The notes under the pieces were generated by a model. That model was not told the origin of the DNA. It ran no database searches and saw only the letters and a program-made list of their open reading frames with translations. This document shows, in pieces, positions 1 through 6,466 of a stretch of DNA of 15,049 bases. Source of the stretch: an uncultured Candidatus Saccharibacteria bacterium. Its GTDB lineage: Bacteria; Patescibacteria; Saccharimonadia; Saccharimonadales; UBA6022. Each line of letters starts with the position of its first letter. The stretch's first letter is position 1. The stretch lies in NCBI GenBank assembly GCA_946479115.1, contig CAMLED010000014.1:1-15049 (forward strand). The letters are read 5' to 3'. The translations under genes were made by a program, and so were the position numbers.

Positions 1-368
1 TTACTGTTATGGCATATGCGGGTGTCCAAGAGCGCGCGAAGACCTATACTGCTGCAACTGCAGCACAAAGCGTTGTAACTATTGCCGAAATGTACAATGC
101 TGAAAATAGCCAATATAGCGGCGATGAAGTTGTACTGCAATATCCAAAAGCGTATAGTGACATTTCATCTATGATTCAGGATGCGACACTAGCAACCGGG
201 CCTTTAACGAGTGCACCAACACAGCCGAGCACTGTTGAGTTTTATACCTGCGGTGACCAAACGGGAAACAAGGTTGGTCATTGGGACTACGCCGCGAAGA
301 CTGTCATGTATGCATATGCGGGTGACGCAAGTGCTAGTAGTGATGATTGTACGCTTGTAACGCAGTAA
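1..368 (+). CDS. Type IV pilin-like protein, 3' part (5' end outside window)
   Basis: The open frame runs in from the left edge (first full codon at base 3), so the ATG at base 9 is probably internal. The visible start, TVMAYAGVQERAKTY, resembles the region just after the hydrophobic N-terminal helix of type IV prepilins, where a pattern like AYxGxQxRA is common. The helix and the prepilin peptidase site would lie upstream, out of view. The rest looks like an extracellular pilin head: small polar residues and two cysteines (residues 81 and 114 counted from the ATG at 9) placed as in the C-terminal disulfide loop of many pilins. Type IV pili are common in Saccharibacteria and serve adhesion and twitching. 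A major or minor pilin, or another type II/IV pseudopilin, cannot be told apart. The stop is TAA at 366-368, followed by a terminator. Confidence 0.7.
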   Translation, partial: TVMAYAGVQERAKTYTAATAAQSVVTIAEMYNAENSQYSGDEVVLQYPKAYSDISSMIQDATLATGPLTSAPTQPSTVEFYTCGDQTGNKVGHWDYAAKTVMYAYAGDASASSDDCTLVTQ

Positions 369-386
369 ACCTGCTCGTATATTTAT

Positions 387-420
387 AAGACTCGGTCACC
401 ATACCGGGTCTTCTAAATTT
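387..420 (+). terminator. Intrinsic terminator after the pilin gene
   Basis: A 10-bp stem (387-396 with 403-412, AAGACTCGGT against ACCGGGTCTT, one G-U pair) closes a 6-base loop. It is followed by a modest T-containing tail (TCTAAATTT). It sits 18 bases after the pilin stop and ends transcription before the helicase promoter. Confidence 0.75.
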
Positions 421-424
421 AGGG

Positions 425-437
425 TATAATAAAAGAA
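425..437 (+). promoter_or_regulatory. -10 box of the helicase gene, leaderless start
   Basis: A perfect TATAAT (425-430), preceded by GG, lies only 7 bases before the ATG at 438. With usual spacing transcription would begin at about 437, giving an essentially leaderless mRNA. No convincing -35 box is seen 16-18 bases upstream, where the terminator stem lies. Confidence 0.65.
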
Positions 438-1964
438 ATGAATCAGGGGTTAGCACTAGAGATTATGCTCTCGGGGGAGAGTGTGCTTTTGACCGGTCCA
501 GCAGGAGCCGGTAAGACTTTTGTATTGAATCAATTTATCAAGCTGGCAAAACATGAGGGCAAGCATGTGTCAGTGACGGCAACGACGGGTCTGGCTGCAA
601 CTCATCTAGGTGGTACGACTATCCATAGCTGGGCAGGTATTGGCGTACAGGATAGTATTCCGCAAGGGTTTGCTGATCACGTCGCAAAAGGCCGCCGAGA
701 AATTATTGAAAAAACAGACGTCCTGATCATCGATGAGATCTCGATGCTTCATGACTACCGCTTGGACATGGTTGATGAAGCCTGCCGATTGGTCCGTCGC
801 AAGGATGAACCATTTGGTGGCATTCAAGTTATCATGAGTGGTGACTTCTTTCAGTTACCGCCCATTAACCGTGGCGACAGCCGGGCAGGTGGTTTTGTGG
901 TGCATAGCGAAGTTTGGCGCGAACTGGACCCAACGATCTGCTATTTGCAGGAACAACATCGTCAAGACGACCAAGAGCTACTCGATATTTTGAATGCGCT
1001 ACGTGCAGGCGAAATCCGTCGGCATCACGCCGAGCAATTATTGGAGCGAGTTGACCATCAGCCGCCAGAGGATATGGTTATTACTGAACTGCATACAGTT
1101 AATATTGATGTCGATCGTCTTAATGAAGTTAAATTAGCCGAGTTGGGTGGTGACGAACTTTTTTATACACAGGTCACGACAGGTGCAGAAAACTATGTAG
1201 AAAATTTACAACGATCTGTGCTTGCTCCGGCGACCCTACGACTGAAAAAAGGTGCTCTCGTTATGGCTGTCAAAAATGCAACTGATCGACGCTATGCTAA
1301 TGGTAGTATCGGAACGGTGATTGATTTTGATCCAGCAACAGAGTATCCGATAGTTGAGTTCCGTAACGGTAAAACAGTGACCATGATGCCCGACACTTGG
1401 GAGCTTCGTGATGGTGATAAAAAACGCGCGAGCATCTCGCAAATACCGCTGCGACTTGCTTGGGCAATTACCGTTCACAAATCGCAGGGCATGACGCTTG
1501 ATGCCGCCCGGATTGACCTACGTAAAGCTTTCGTAGAGGGGATGGGGTATGTAGCACTCAGCCGAGTAAAAAACTTGCGCAATCTATATCTTCACGGTAT
1601 TAACCGTATGGCACTGCAGGTCAGCGATGACGCACAGTCGATCGATAGTTCGCTTCGTCAGCGGGCAGCAAATGACAGTAAAAAATTCGCGCATTTGGCG
1701 GCTCAGGCTGAAAAGCGCGATATGAATCCAGTTAAAAAGTCTAAAGCTGCAGGCAACAGTGGCTGGGCAGACAAAATTGCTAAAATGCGTGAGACCTATC
1801 CTAACGCCTATCGTCCATGGCAAACCAGTGATGACGAAACATTGAAGCAAGACTTTCAAAATGGTGTCTCGGTAAAGGACTTGAGCAACAAGCTAGGTCG
1901 CCACGAAGGCAGCGTGATTATGCGTCTCCAAAAACATTTTGGTGAAGAGGTTATACAGGCTTAG
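438..1964 (+). CDS. Pif1-like/RecD-like superfamily 1B DNA helicase
   Basis: A 508-residue ATP-dependent DNA helicase of the Pif1/RecD2 group, probably acting in replication or repair in the cytoplasm. Motifs in order: Walker A GPAGAGKT (20-27), motif Ia TATTGLAA (47-54), Walker B IIDEIS (97-102), motif III GDFFQLPP (135-142), EQHRQ with the presumed sensor arginine (172-176), motif V AWAITVHKSQGMTLD (341-355) and motif VI YVALSRVKNL (371-380). After a basic linker (about 420-445) comes a C-terminal module (about 447-502). It has a tryptophan-led WQTSDDETL stretch and a helix-turn-helix-like GVSVKDLSNKLGRHEGSV segment, resembling SANT/Myb-like or GcrA-like DNA-binding folds. The start at 438 is fixed by the TATAAT box just upstream. 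The stop is TAG. The substrate (for example G-quadruplex or forked DNA) cannot be read from sequence. Confidence 0.9.
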   Translation: MNQGLALEIMLSGESVLLTGPAGAGKTFVLNQFIKLAKHEGKHVSVTATTGLAATHLGGTTIHSWAGIGVQDSIPQGFADHVAKGRREIIEKTDVLIIDEISMLHDYRLDMVDEACRLVRRKDEPFGGIQVIMSGDFFQLPPINRGDSRAGGFVVHSEVWRELDPTICYLQEQHRQDDQELLDILNALRAGEIRRHHAEQLLERVDHQPPEDMVITELHTVNIDVDRLNEVKLAELGGDELFYTQVTTGAENYVENLQRSVLAPATLRLKKGALVMAVKNATDRRYANGSIGTVIDFDPATEYPIVEFRNGKTVTMMPDTWELRDGDKKRASISQIPLRLAWAITVHKSQGMTLDAARIDLRKAFVEGMGYVALSRVKNLRNLYLHGINRMALQVSDDAQSIDSSLRQRAANDSKKFAHLAAQAEKRDMNPVKKSKAAGNSGWADKIAKMRETYPNAYRPWQTSDDETLKQDFQNGVSVKDLSNKLGRHEGSVIMRLQKHFGEEVIQA

Positions 1965-2000
1965 TTCGTACGTATTTTCTAAAGTGCGGCGAGGGCGAGG

Positions 2001-2014
2001 TATAATAAGTAGGT
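2001..2014 (+). promoter_or_regulatory. -10 box of the glycosidase gene, leaderless start
   Basis: TATAAT (2001-2006), again preceded by GG, ends 8 bases before the ATG at 2015. The predicted transcription start is at about 2013, so the leader would be 0-2 nucleotides. It lies in the 50-base gap after the helicase gene. No clear -35 box is visible. Confidence 0.6.
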
Positions 2015-3280
2015 ATGAATCAACCAAAGACGCAATTGAAATTTCCAAAGAAATTCCTGTGGGGTGCCGCCACCTCGGCGCATCAGGTGGAAGGAAATAC
2101 CCATAACCAATGGACGGTTTGGGAACTTGAAAATGCTAAATCGCTGACCGCCCAGTCAAGCTATCACTTCGAAGAGCTTGCAAGCTGGGAATACAGCAAA
2201 GCTGAGGCGAAAGACCCAGACAATTACGTCTCGGGTATCGGTGCGAATCATTACAATCTCTATGAGCAAGATTTTGATTTGCTAAAGCAGATGAACATGA
2301 ACGCATTTCGTTTTAGCGTTGAATGGTCTCGAATTGAACCGCAACAGGGAGCCTGGGATGTAGCCGCGGTTGAGCACTATAAACAATACGTCCAGGAATT
2401 AAAAAAACGAAACATAGAACCGATTGTGACGTTATTCCACTTCACATTGCCCGTATGGTTTAGTGAGCTGGGCGGCTTTAATAAGCGCAGCAACATTCGT
2501 TATTTTGTTCAGTTTGCTGAAAGAATTGTCCGTGAACTAGGGACGGATATTCGTTTTGTTGTAACGATTAACGAGCCAGAAGTGTACGCAGCGGCAAGTT
2601 ACCTGGCAGGGTATTGGCCGCCAAATGTCCGTAGTAAATGGCAAGCGCTACGCGTGCTTAATAATTTGGCACGGGCTCATAATCAGTCAGCCAAAGCGAT
2701 CCGTGCGATTAATCGTCGTTACAAAGTCTCGATTGCTAAAAACTCTAGTTATGTGTATGCCGGTGATAACGCGTGGCTTAGCCGGGTAAGCGCGTCTGTT
2801 TTGCAATACATCAAAGATGATTACTTCCTCAAGAAGGTGGTGAAACAGTGCGATTGGCTGGGGGTGAATTATTACTTTAGTGACCGTGTCTATGGATACC
2901 GGGTACATAACCCCGACCAACAGTTGAGTGATTTGGGATGGGATCTAAGTCCTGAGAATATTCAGTTTGCTCTAGAGCGATTGCACGAAAAATATCACTT
3001 ACCAATCATCATTACTGAAAACGGCCTAGCTGATAGCCAGGATGAACAACGTCAGTGGTGGATTACGCAGACTTTACTGGCGATGCAAAAGGCGATGGCG
3101 AACGGTGTTCAGCTTGAGGGTTATCTGCACTGGAGCCTACTGGATAATTTTGAGTGGGACAAAGGTAAGTGGCCACGTTTTGGGCTTGTCGCTACTGACT
3201 ATAAAACAGGTAAGCGTACATTGCGCCCAAGTGCGATTTGGTTTGGAAAAATTATTAAATATATACGAGATTCACAGTAA
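2015..3280 (+). CDS. Glycoside hydrolase family 1 (beta-glycosidase)
   Basis: A 421-residue GH1 enzyme, a retaining beta-glucosidase, beta-galactosidase or similar. The N-terminal FLWGAATSAHQVEG (14-27) is the family signature; its Q24 contacts the glycone. The catalytic acid/base is E187 in TINEPE (184-189) and the nucleophile is E335 in ITENG (333-337). NYY (285-287) and LHWSLLDNFEWDKG (371-384) are the usual sugar-binding segments. No signal peptide is visible, so the enzyme is probably cytoplasmic and acts on imported disaccharides or glycosides. It is slightly shorter than typical family members (about 440-480). It is followed two bases later by the YvcK-like gene and is probably co-transcribed with it. 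Exact substrate unknown. Confidence 0.92.
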   Translation: MNQPKTQLKFPKKFLWGAATSAHQVEGNTHNQWTVWELENAKSLTAQSSYHFEELASWEYSKAEAKDPDNYVSGIGANHYNLYEQDFDLLKQMNMNAFRFSVEWSRIEPQQGAWDVAAVEHYKQYVQELKKRNIEPIVTLFHFTLPVWFSELGGFNKRSNIRYFVQFAERIVRELGTDIRFVVTINEPEVYAAASYLAGYWPPNVRSKWQALRVLNNLARAHNQSAKAIRAINRRYKVSIAKNSSYVYAGDNAWLSRVSASVLQYIKDDYFLKKVVKQCDWLGVNYYFSDRVYGYRVHNPDQQLSDLGWDLSPENIQFALERLHEKYHLPIIITENGLADSQDEQRQWWITQTLLAMQKAMANGVQLEGYLHWSLLDNFEWDKGKWPRFGLVATDYKTGKRTLRPSAIWFGKIIKYIRDSQ

Positions 3281-3282
3281 TC

Positions 3283-4302
3283 ATGAACGATCCGTTTACT
3301 CCTAATGAAATTAAAATTGCAGTAATTGGTGGAGGAACGGGAAGTTTTACGCTGTTATCTGCACTTAAAGACCATACCCGACAACTGGCTGCTGTCGTGA
3401 ACATGGTAGATGATGGGGGCAGTACGGGTGTACTGCGTGATGAACTCGGTGTGCTGCCACCAGGTGATGTCCGTCAGTGCCTGGTGGCGCTAAGTGACTC
3501 ACCGAAGATTCGTGATTTGTTCAGCTACCGTTTTGACGAGGGGACATTTCAGGGACATTCATTTGGTAATTTACTACTAACGGCCCTTGAGAAAACAACT
3601 GGCAGTTTCACAGAGGCAGTCGAGACTGCATCGGAAATTTTACGTGTGAACGGCGTGGTTATTCCGGCGACGCTTGATAATGTACGCCTAAAGATGGAAT
3701 GGCCAGAGGCCAGCACTATTTTGCACGGTGAACGCGTGATTGACGCTGACTATTTTAAATACGACCCGCGACGTGCGACGTTGTCATTAGTTCCAGCGGC
3801 TAGTGCCAATCCAACGGCTATCAAGGCTATTGAGCAAGCAGATTTAGTCGTGATTGCGCCAGGTGATTTGTATACTTCTCTTGGTCCACTCCTTGTTATT
3901 GAGGGTATTGGTGATGCGCTGCGTCGTACTGAGGCAAAGGTAATGTATGTATCAAATCTTGTCACCAAAGAAGGCCAGACGGCCGGATTCTGCGTGAGTG
4001 ACCATGCGGCAGAGATCGAGCGGTTTATTGGTGGCCCAGCCCTGGACTACGTTTTATATAACAAGCAGATTCCAACAGCAGAAGTCGCTGAGCGCTATAA
4101 GGCGGAGAATGCTTACTTAGTCGAGGTAGATGACGACGTGCTTGCTGGCAAGAGTTACCACGCAGTAGGTGGCAGCTTTTTAGGTGAAGTAGCCGAAAGT
4201 CATACTAGTGATGTATTACCGGTCACGCGATCATTGATCCGTCATGATTCGACCGCGATTGCAAAGGCGTTGATCGCCTTGTACGGACAGAGTGCAACCT
4301 AA
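3283..4302 (+). CDS. yvcK: YvcK/CofD-like family protein (gluconeogenesis factor)
   Basis: A 339-residue Rossmann-type protein of the YvcK family. Visible motifs are the glycine-rich IGGGTGSFTLL (15-25), VDDGGSTGVLRDE (42-54), PPGDVRQCL (59-67), GHSFGNLLLTAL (91-102) and IAPGDLYTSLGP (191-202). In Bacillus and mycobacteria YvcK binds UDP-GlcNAc or related UDP-sugars and is needed for normal cell shape and wall synthesis on gluconeogenic carbon sources. The CofD relatives that make coenzyme F420 share the fold, but the DDGGSTG and GHSFGN motifs favour YvcK. The start codon is 2 bases after the glycosidase stop with no Shine-Dalgarno sequence, which suggests coupled translation. The usual partners yvcJ (rapZ) and whiA are not adjacent here. 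Confidence 0.88.
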   Translation: MNDPFTPNEIKIAVIGGGTGSFTLLSALKDHTRQLAAVVNMVDDGGSTGVLRDELGVLPPGDVRQCLVALSDSPKIRDLFSYRFDEGTFQGHSFGNLLLTALEKTTGSFTEAVETASEILRVNGVVIPATLDNVRLKMEWPEASTILHGERVIDADYFKYDPRRATLSLVPAASANPTAIKAIEQADLVVIAPGDLYTSLGPLLVIEGIGDALRRTEAKVMYVSNLVTKEGQTAGFCVSDHAAEIERFIGGPALDYVLYNKQIPTAEVAERYKAENAYLVEVDDDVLAGKSYHAVGGSFLGEVAESHTSDVLPVTRSLIRHDSTAIAKALIALYGQSAT

Positions 4303-4339
4303 TTTAAAGGTATAAATAACCGATTTATGGTCTAATATA

Positions 4340-4368
4340 TTGACAAAACATAATCGTTATGCTACATT
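4340..4368 (+). promoter_or_regulatory. Consensus-like promoter of the small membrane protein gene
   Basis: TTGACA (4340-4345), a 17-base spacer and TACATT (4363-4368) form the best sigma-70-type promoter in the window. The predicted start at about 4375 leaves a leader of about 3 bases before the ATG at 4378. Confidence 0.75.
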
Positions 4369-4377
4369 AAGTGTATT

Positions 4378-4587
4378 ATGACAGATAAAACAAAAACAAA
4401 CAAAACCACACCAGAACAAGCTATCGAATCAACAGCAACAACCCATATTAAAGTGAGCGAAGACTTAAAGCACTCTGTATTGATCGTATCGATCGTCGCC
4501 AACCTATTCGTTCTTACTGCCTGGATTATGCTGCAGGTAACAACACAGTACGATAATCAAATCGCTAGTTTCTTGTTTACACGCTAA
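4378..4587 (+). CDS. Small single-pass membrane protein, function unknown
   Basis: A 69-residue protein with a hydrophilic, Thr/Lys-rich N-terminus (1-31), one predicted transmembrane helix (about 32-53, SVLIVSIVANLFVLTAWIML) and a short polar C-terminal tail. I do not recognise the family. It is probably real: it has its own consensus promoter, a 13-bp terminator directly downstream and a sensible membrane topology. It sits alone between the yvcK-like gene and the mraZ control region, so a role in envelope or division is possible but unsupported. Confidence 0.7.
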   Translation: MTDKTKTNKTTPEQAIESTATTHIKVSEDLKHSVLIVSIVANLFVLTAWIMLQVTTQYDNQIASFLFTR

Positions 4588-4604
4588 TCTGTCCTCCTAT
4601 CGCT

Positions 4605-4639
4605 AAAAATACCACACAATATCACGGTGTGGTATTTTT
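4605..4639 (+). terminator. Strong bidirectional intrinsic terminator
   Basis: A perfect 13-bp stem (4605-4617 with 4627-4639) has a 9-base loop. Five As lead the left arm and five Ts end the right arm, so it can terminate in both directions. It isolates the dcw control region from upstream transcription. Confidence 0.92.
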
Positions 4640-4665
4640 AATGCCACCTCTGTCTGGAAGGGAAG

Positions 4666-4705
4666 TTATCCACTGTACTGTGGATAAAGCTTACGCTGTG
4701 TATAA
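4666..4705. promoter_or_regulatory. Three DnaA-box sequences upstream of mraZ
   Basis: Box 1 is TTATCCACT on the plus strand (4666-4674, one mismatch to TTWTNCACA). Box 2 is TTATCCACA on the minus strand (4679-4687), a perfect match. Box 3 is TTATACACA on the minus strand (4697-4705), also a perfect match. Boxes 1 and 2 form an inverted repeat with 8-bp arms (4666-4673 and 4680-4687) and a 6-base centre. Box 3 overlaps the only good -10 candidate for mraZ (TATAAT, 4701-4706), and box 2 covers the expected -35 area. The placement suggests DnaA-dependent control of the division cluster. Confidence 0.6.
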
Positions 4706-4706
4706 T
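4701..4706 (+). promoter_or_regulatory. Candidate -10 box for mraZ
   Basis: TATAAT at 4701-4706 predicts a start at about 4713 and a leader of about 147 bases before mraZ. No consensus -35 is present; that region is occupied by DnaA box 2. Because the upstream terminator at 4605-4639 blocks read-through, mraZ needs a promoter between 4640 and 4859, and this is the best match. Confidence 0.5.
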
Positions 4707-4729
4707 TTTCAATCAAAATAGGGCTTGTC

Positions 4730-4775
4730 GTGGGTAATGGTGGGTATTATAGTAAAGCCAGTGGAAAGAAGTGGG
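4730..4775 (+). promoter_or_regulatory. MraZ-box cluster (GTGGG direct repeats)
   Basis: GTGGG occurs at 4730-4734, 4740-4744 and 4771-4775, with GTGGA at 4761-4765. Spacings are 10, 21 and 10 bases, close to whole helical turns on one face of the DNA. In E. coli and related systems MraZ binds TGGGN direct repeats with 5-base spacers between its promoter and its start codon, repressing its own operon. The arrangement here, downstream of the candidate -10 and upstream of mraZ, matches that scheme. Confidence 0.8.
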
Positions 4776-4859
4776 TAACACCACCTCAGCACAAACAAAC
4801 ACCACTAAATTAAAAAATAACCCATAACATTGCCTTGATCGGCAGGGGACACATAGTAA

Positions 4860-5222
4860 ATGGATTATTTCGAAAGAAAGCTTGATGACAAGCATCGGTT
4901 GACAATACCAACCGAACTTCGAAATGAATTTGCTAGCGGTGTCGTTCTGACACGAGGCTTTGGTCAATACCTCCACTTGTACCCACAAAACGTTTGGGAC
5001 AGGGAAGTAGAACCAGCGCTAGACGGTAGCATTCTCGATGAAAAGGTTGCTGATCTTAACGTACGGTTCCGCCGAGGTAAAACCAGTGCAGCACTAGATC
5101 AAAAACAAGGTCGAGTGACTGTCGAGCAGCACCTGCTTGAATATGCTGGCATTGACCGAGAGTTGATAGCTGTTAGGGCAGGCGCTTATTGGCGACTGTT
5201 ACCGGCAACTGCTGACGTTTAG
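4860..5222 (+). CDS. mraZ: MraZ transcriptional regulator
   Basis: A 120-residue protein with two AbrB/SpoVT-like half domains. The first carries the DxxxR motif as DDKHR (9-13) in a KLDDKHRLTIP context. The second has LDQKQGRVTV (79-88), where the D-to-R spacing is one residue longer than usual. MraZ oligomerises into a ring and binds repeated GTGGG boxes to control the dcw cluster; such boxes lie upstream. The protein is shorter than E. coli MraZ (152 residues), mainly at the C-terminus. The start at 4860 is supported by AGGGG (4844-4848), about 11 bases upstream, and by the conserved N-terminus. The stop is TAG. It is separated from rsmH by an unusually long spacer. Confidence 0.92.
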   Translation: MDYFERKLDDKHRLTIPTELRNEFASGVVLTRGFGQYLHLYPQNVWDREVEPALDGSILDEKVADLNVRFRRGKTSAALDQKQGRVTVEQHLLEYAGIDRELIAVRAGAYWRLLPATADV

Positions 5223-5226
5223 GGTA

Positions 5227-5324
5227 GTACAGGGTCCGCAGCACTTTAACAATTCGTATCAGATAGTAAATGATACACTCTCGAGATCAACTATCTGGTA
5301 GTAGAGCAAGTGGACCTACGGTAC
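5227..5324 (+). other. Predicted structured RNA element after mraZ
   Basis: An 11-bp hairpin (5257-5267 with 5290-5300, one G-U pair) is enclosed by short outer pairings GGTCC/GGACC (5233-5237, 5312-5316) and GTAC/GTAC (5227-5230, 5321-5324). A competing 6-bp hairpin, GTATCA (5256-5261) with TGATAC (5271-5276), uses the same bases, so two mutually exclusive folds are possible. There is no T tract, so it is not a simple terminator. It does not match a class I know; RNase P and tmRNA hallmarks are absent. It may be part of an attenuator between mraZ and rsmH. Confidence 0.4.
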
Positions 5325-5343
5325 CACTAAAAAAATACCGACG

Positions 5344-5495
5344 CACCTTCCTCAAACACAACACCTCCCAAAAAAACTCCACCTCACACACATAAGTCTC
5401 TCAATTGGATAAACTTGGATATGAGTTGCCTATGGCACCCCCAAGCTTGTCCAACCACTTATTACAAAAACAAACACACTCAAAAAACAAAAAAA
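5344..5495 (+). promoter_or_regulatory. G-free C/A-rich leader tracts, possible rut sites
   Basis: Bases 5344-5395 (52 bases) and 5450-5495 (46 bases) contain no G on the plus strand and consist mostly of A and C. They flank the hairpin at 5405-5454. Long C-containing, G-free, unstructured RNA is what Rho binds. Similar tracts occur before mraZ (4790-4831) and ftsL (6576-6605). No gene lies here. Rho loading is an inference; an unstructured translation-enhancing leader is the alternative. Confidence 0.35.
5405..5454 (+). other. Long RNA hairpin in the mraZ-rsmH spacer
   Basis: Bases 5405-5418 pair with 5441-5454 over 14 positions (one A-C mismatch, one T-G pair). A small TGCC/GGCA hairpin (5427-5430, 5434-5437) lies inside. 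No T tract follows, so this is probably a regulatory or processing structure, not a terminator. Confidence 0.45.
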
Positions 5496-5523
5496 GCTCT
5501 GCTGCCAGTTAGGTGATCTCGAG

Positions 5524-5550
5524 TAAACTGATATACTATATATCAGTTTA
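5524..5550. promoter_or_regulatory. rsmH promoter inside a 27-base palindrome
   Basis: Perfect 12-bp arms (5524-5535 and 5539-5550) surround a 3-base centre. The palindrome contains an extended -10 promoter, TG-A-TATACT (5529-5537), and its last base is the A of the rsmH start codon. The predicted start is at about 5544, leaving a leader of about 6 bases. It looks like an operator for a dimeric regulator. In a read-through transcript from mraZ the same bases would form a hairpin reaching the start codon. Confidence 0.6.
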
Positions 5551-6440
5551 TGAGTATTAAAGAACATCCACCACAACATGTTCCCGTTTTACTAGACGCG
5601 ACGCTTGAAACACTACATCCTATTCAGGGCGAGAATTATCTCGATCTGACGGCAGGGTACGGTGGTCATGCTCGGCGTGTTCTAGATTTAACGAAAAACT
5701 ACGAAGCTTCCGTATTAGTTGATCGTGATAGTTTTGCCATTGCAGAACTGGGCGAGTTTACTGATAAGGGGGTTACTTTACTGCACACCGATTTCGTCAG
5801 CGCTGCTCGCAGCCTGGTTGAAGAGGGGAAGCAGTTTGATATCGTACTTGTTGATTTGGGGGTGTCATCACCACAGCTCGACAAGAGCGAACGAGGGTTT
5901 TCCTTTACTCATGATGGTCCGCTTGATATGCGGATGGATCGTCGCCAAGAAGTCTCAGCCGAAACGCTGGTCAACAAGGCATCAAAAGACGAACTTATTC
6001 ATATCATTCGTACCTACGGTGAAGAGCCAACTGGATTTGCACGGCGCATCGCTGACGCAATTGTGACTAATCGTCCGATTACCACAACCAGTAGACTCGC
6101 CGAACTTGTCAAAAGCGCCTACGTCGGCAAGTGGAAAAAAATCCACCCAGCGACACGCACATTTCAAGCACTCCGTATTGCGGTCAACCAAGAACTACGA
6201 CAGGTTGAAGAATTGCTACCACTATTGCCAAAGCTATTAACGCCAGGCGGTCGGGTAGGGATTATCAGCTTTCATAGTCTGGAAGATCGGTTAGTAAAAC
6301 AGTATTTCAACGAACAGAAGAATGCTGGCTACGAAGCCGAACTCCAGTTACTGACCAAAAAGCCGTTAGCCGGAGACATTTACGACGTTCACAACCCGCG
6401 ATCACGTAGCGCAAAACTACGGGCCGCAGTGAAAAAATAA
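5550..6440 (+). CDS. rsmH: 16S rRNA (cytosine-1402-N4)-methyltransferase RsmH
   Basis: A 296-residue SAM-dependent methyltransferase that modifies C1402 of 16S rRNA in the decoding centre. It shows the family motifs HVPVLL (10-15), SAM-binding DLTAGYGGHA (32-41), VDLGVSSPQLD (101-111), RGFSF (115-119), GPLDMRMD (123-130), HPATRTFQALRIAVNQEL (199-216), SFHSLEDR (240-247) and the C-terminal NPRSRSAKLRA (282-292). Slightly shorter than E. coli RsmH (313). Also known as mraW. It is the first structural gene after mraZ, as in most dcw clusters, but here it has its own promoter. The start codon is at the edge of the palindrome and has no Shine-Dalgarno sequence, consistent with near-leaderless translation. 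Confidence 0.96.
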   Translation: MSIKEHPPQHVPVLLDATLETLHPIQGENYLDLTAGYGGHARRVLDLTKNYEASVLVDRDSFAIAELGEFTDKGVTLLHTDFVSAARSLVEEGKQFDIVLVDLGVSSPQLDKSERGFSFTHDGPLDMRMDRRQEVSAETLVNKASKDELIHIIRTYGEEPTGFARRIADAIVTNRPITTTSRLAELVKSAYVGKWKKIHPATRTFQALRIAVNQELRQVEELLPLLPKLLTPGGRVGIISFHSLEDRLVKQYFNEQKNAGYEAELQLLTKKPLAGDIYDVHNPRSRSAKLRAAVKK

Positions 6441-6466
6441 AACAAAAAGGGAAAGGGCACAAAAAT

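Noticed and set aside
3042..3305. 87-codon plus-strand frame spanning the glycosidase/yvcK junction.
   Set aside because: A shadow frame inside the GH1 gene; the GH1 frame contains catalytic motifs there.
5223..5549. Possible RNase P RNA or tmRNA gene in the mraZ-rsmH spacer.
   Set aside because: The conserved RNase P P4-region sequences and a tmRNA tRNA-like end are absent; only local hairpins are visible.
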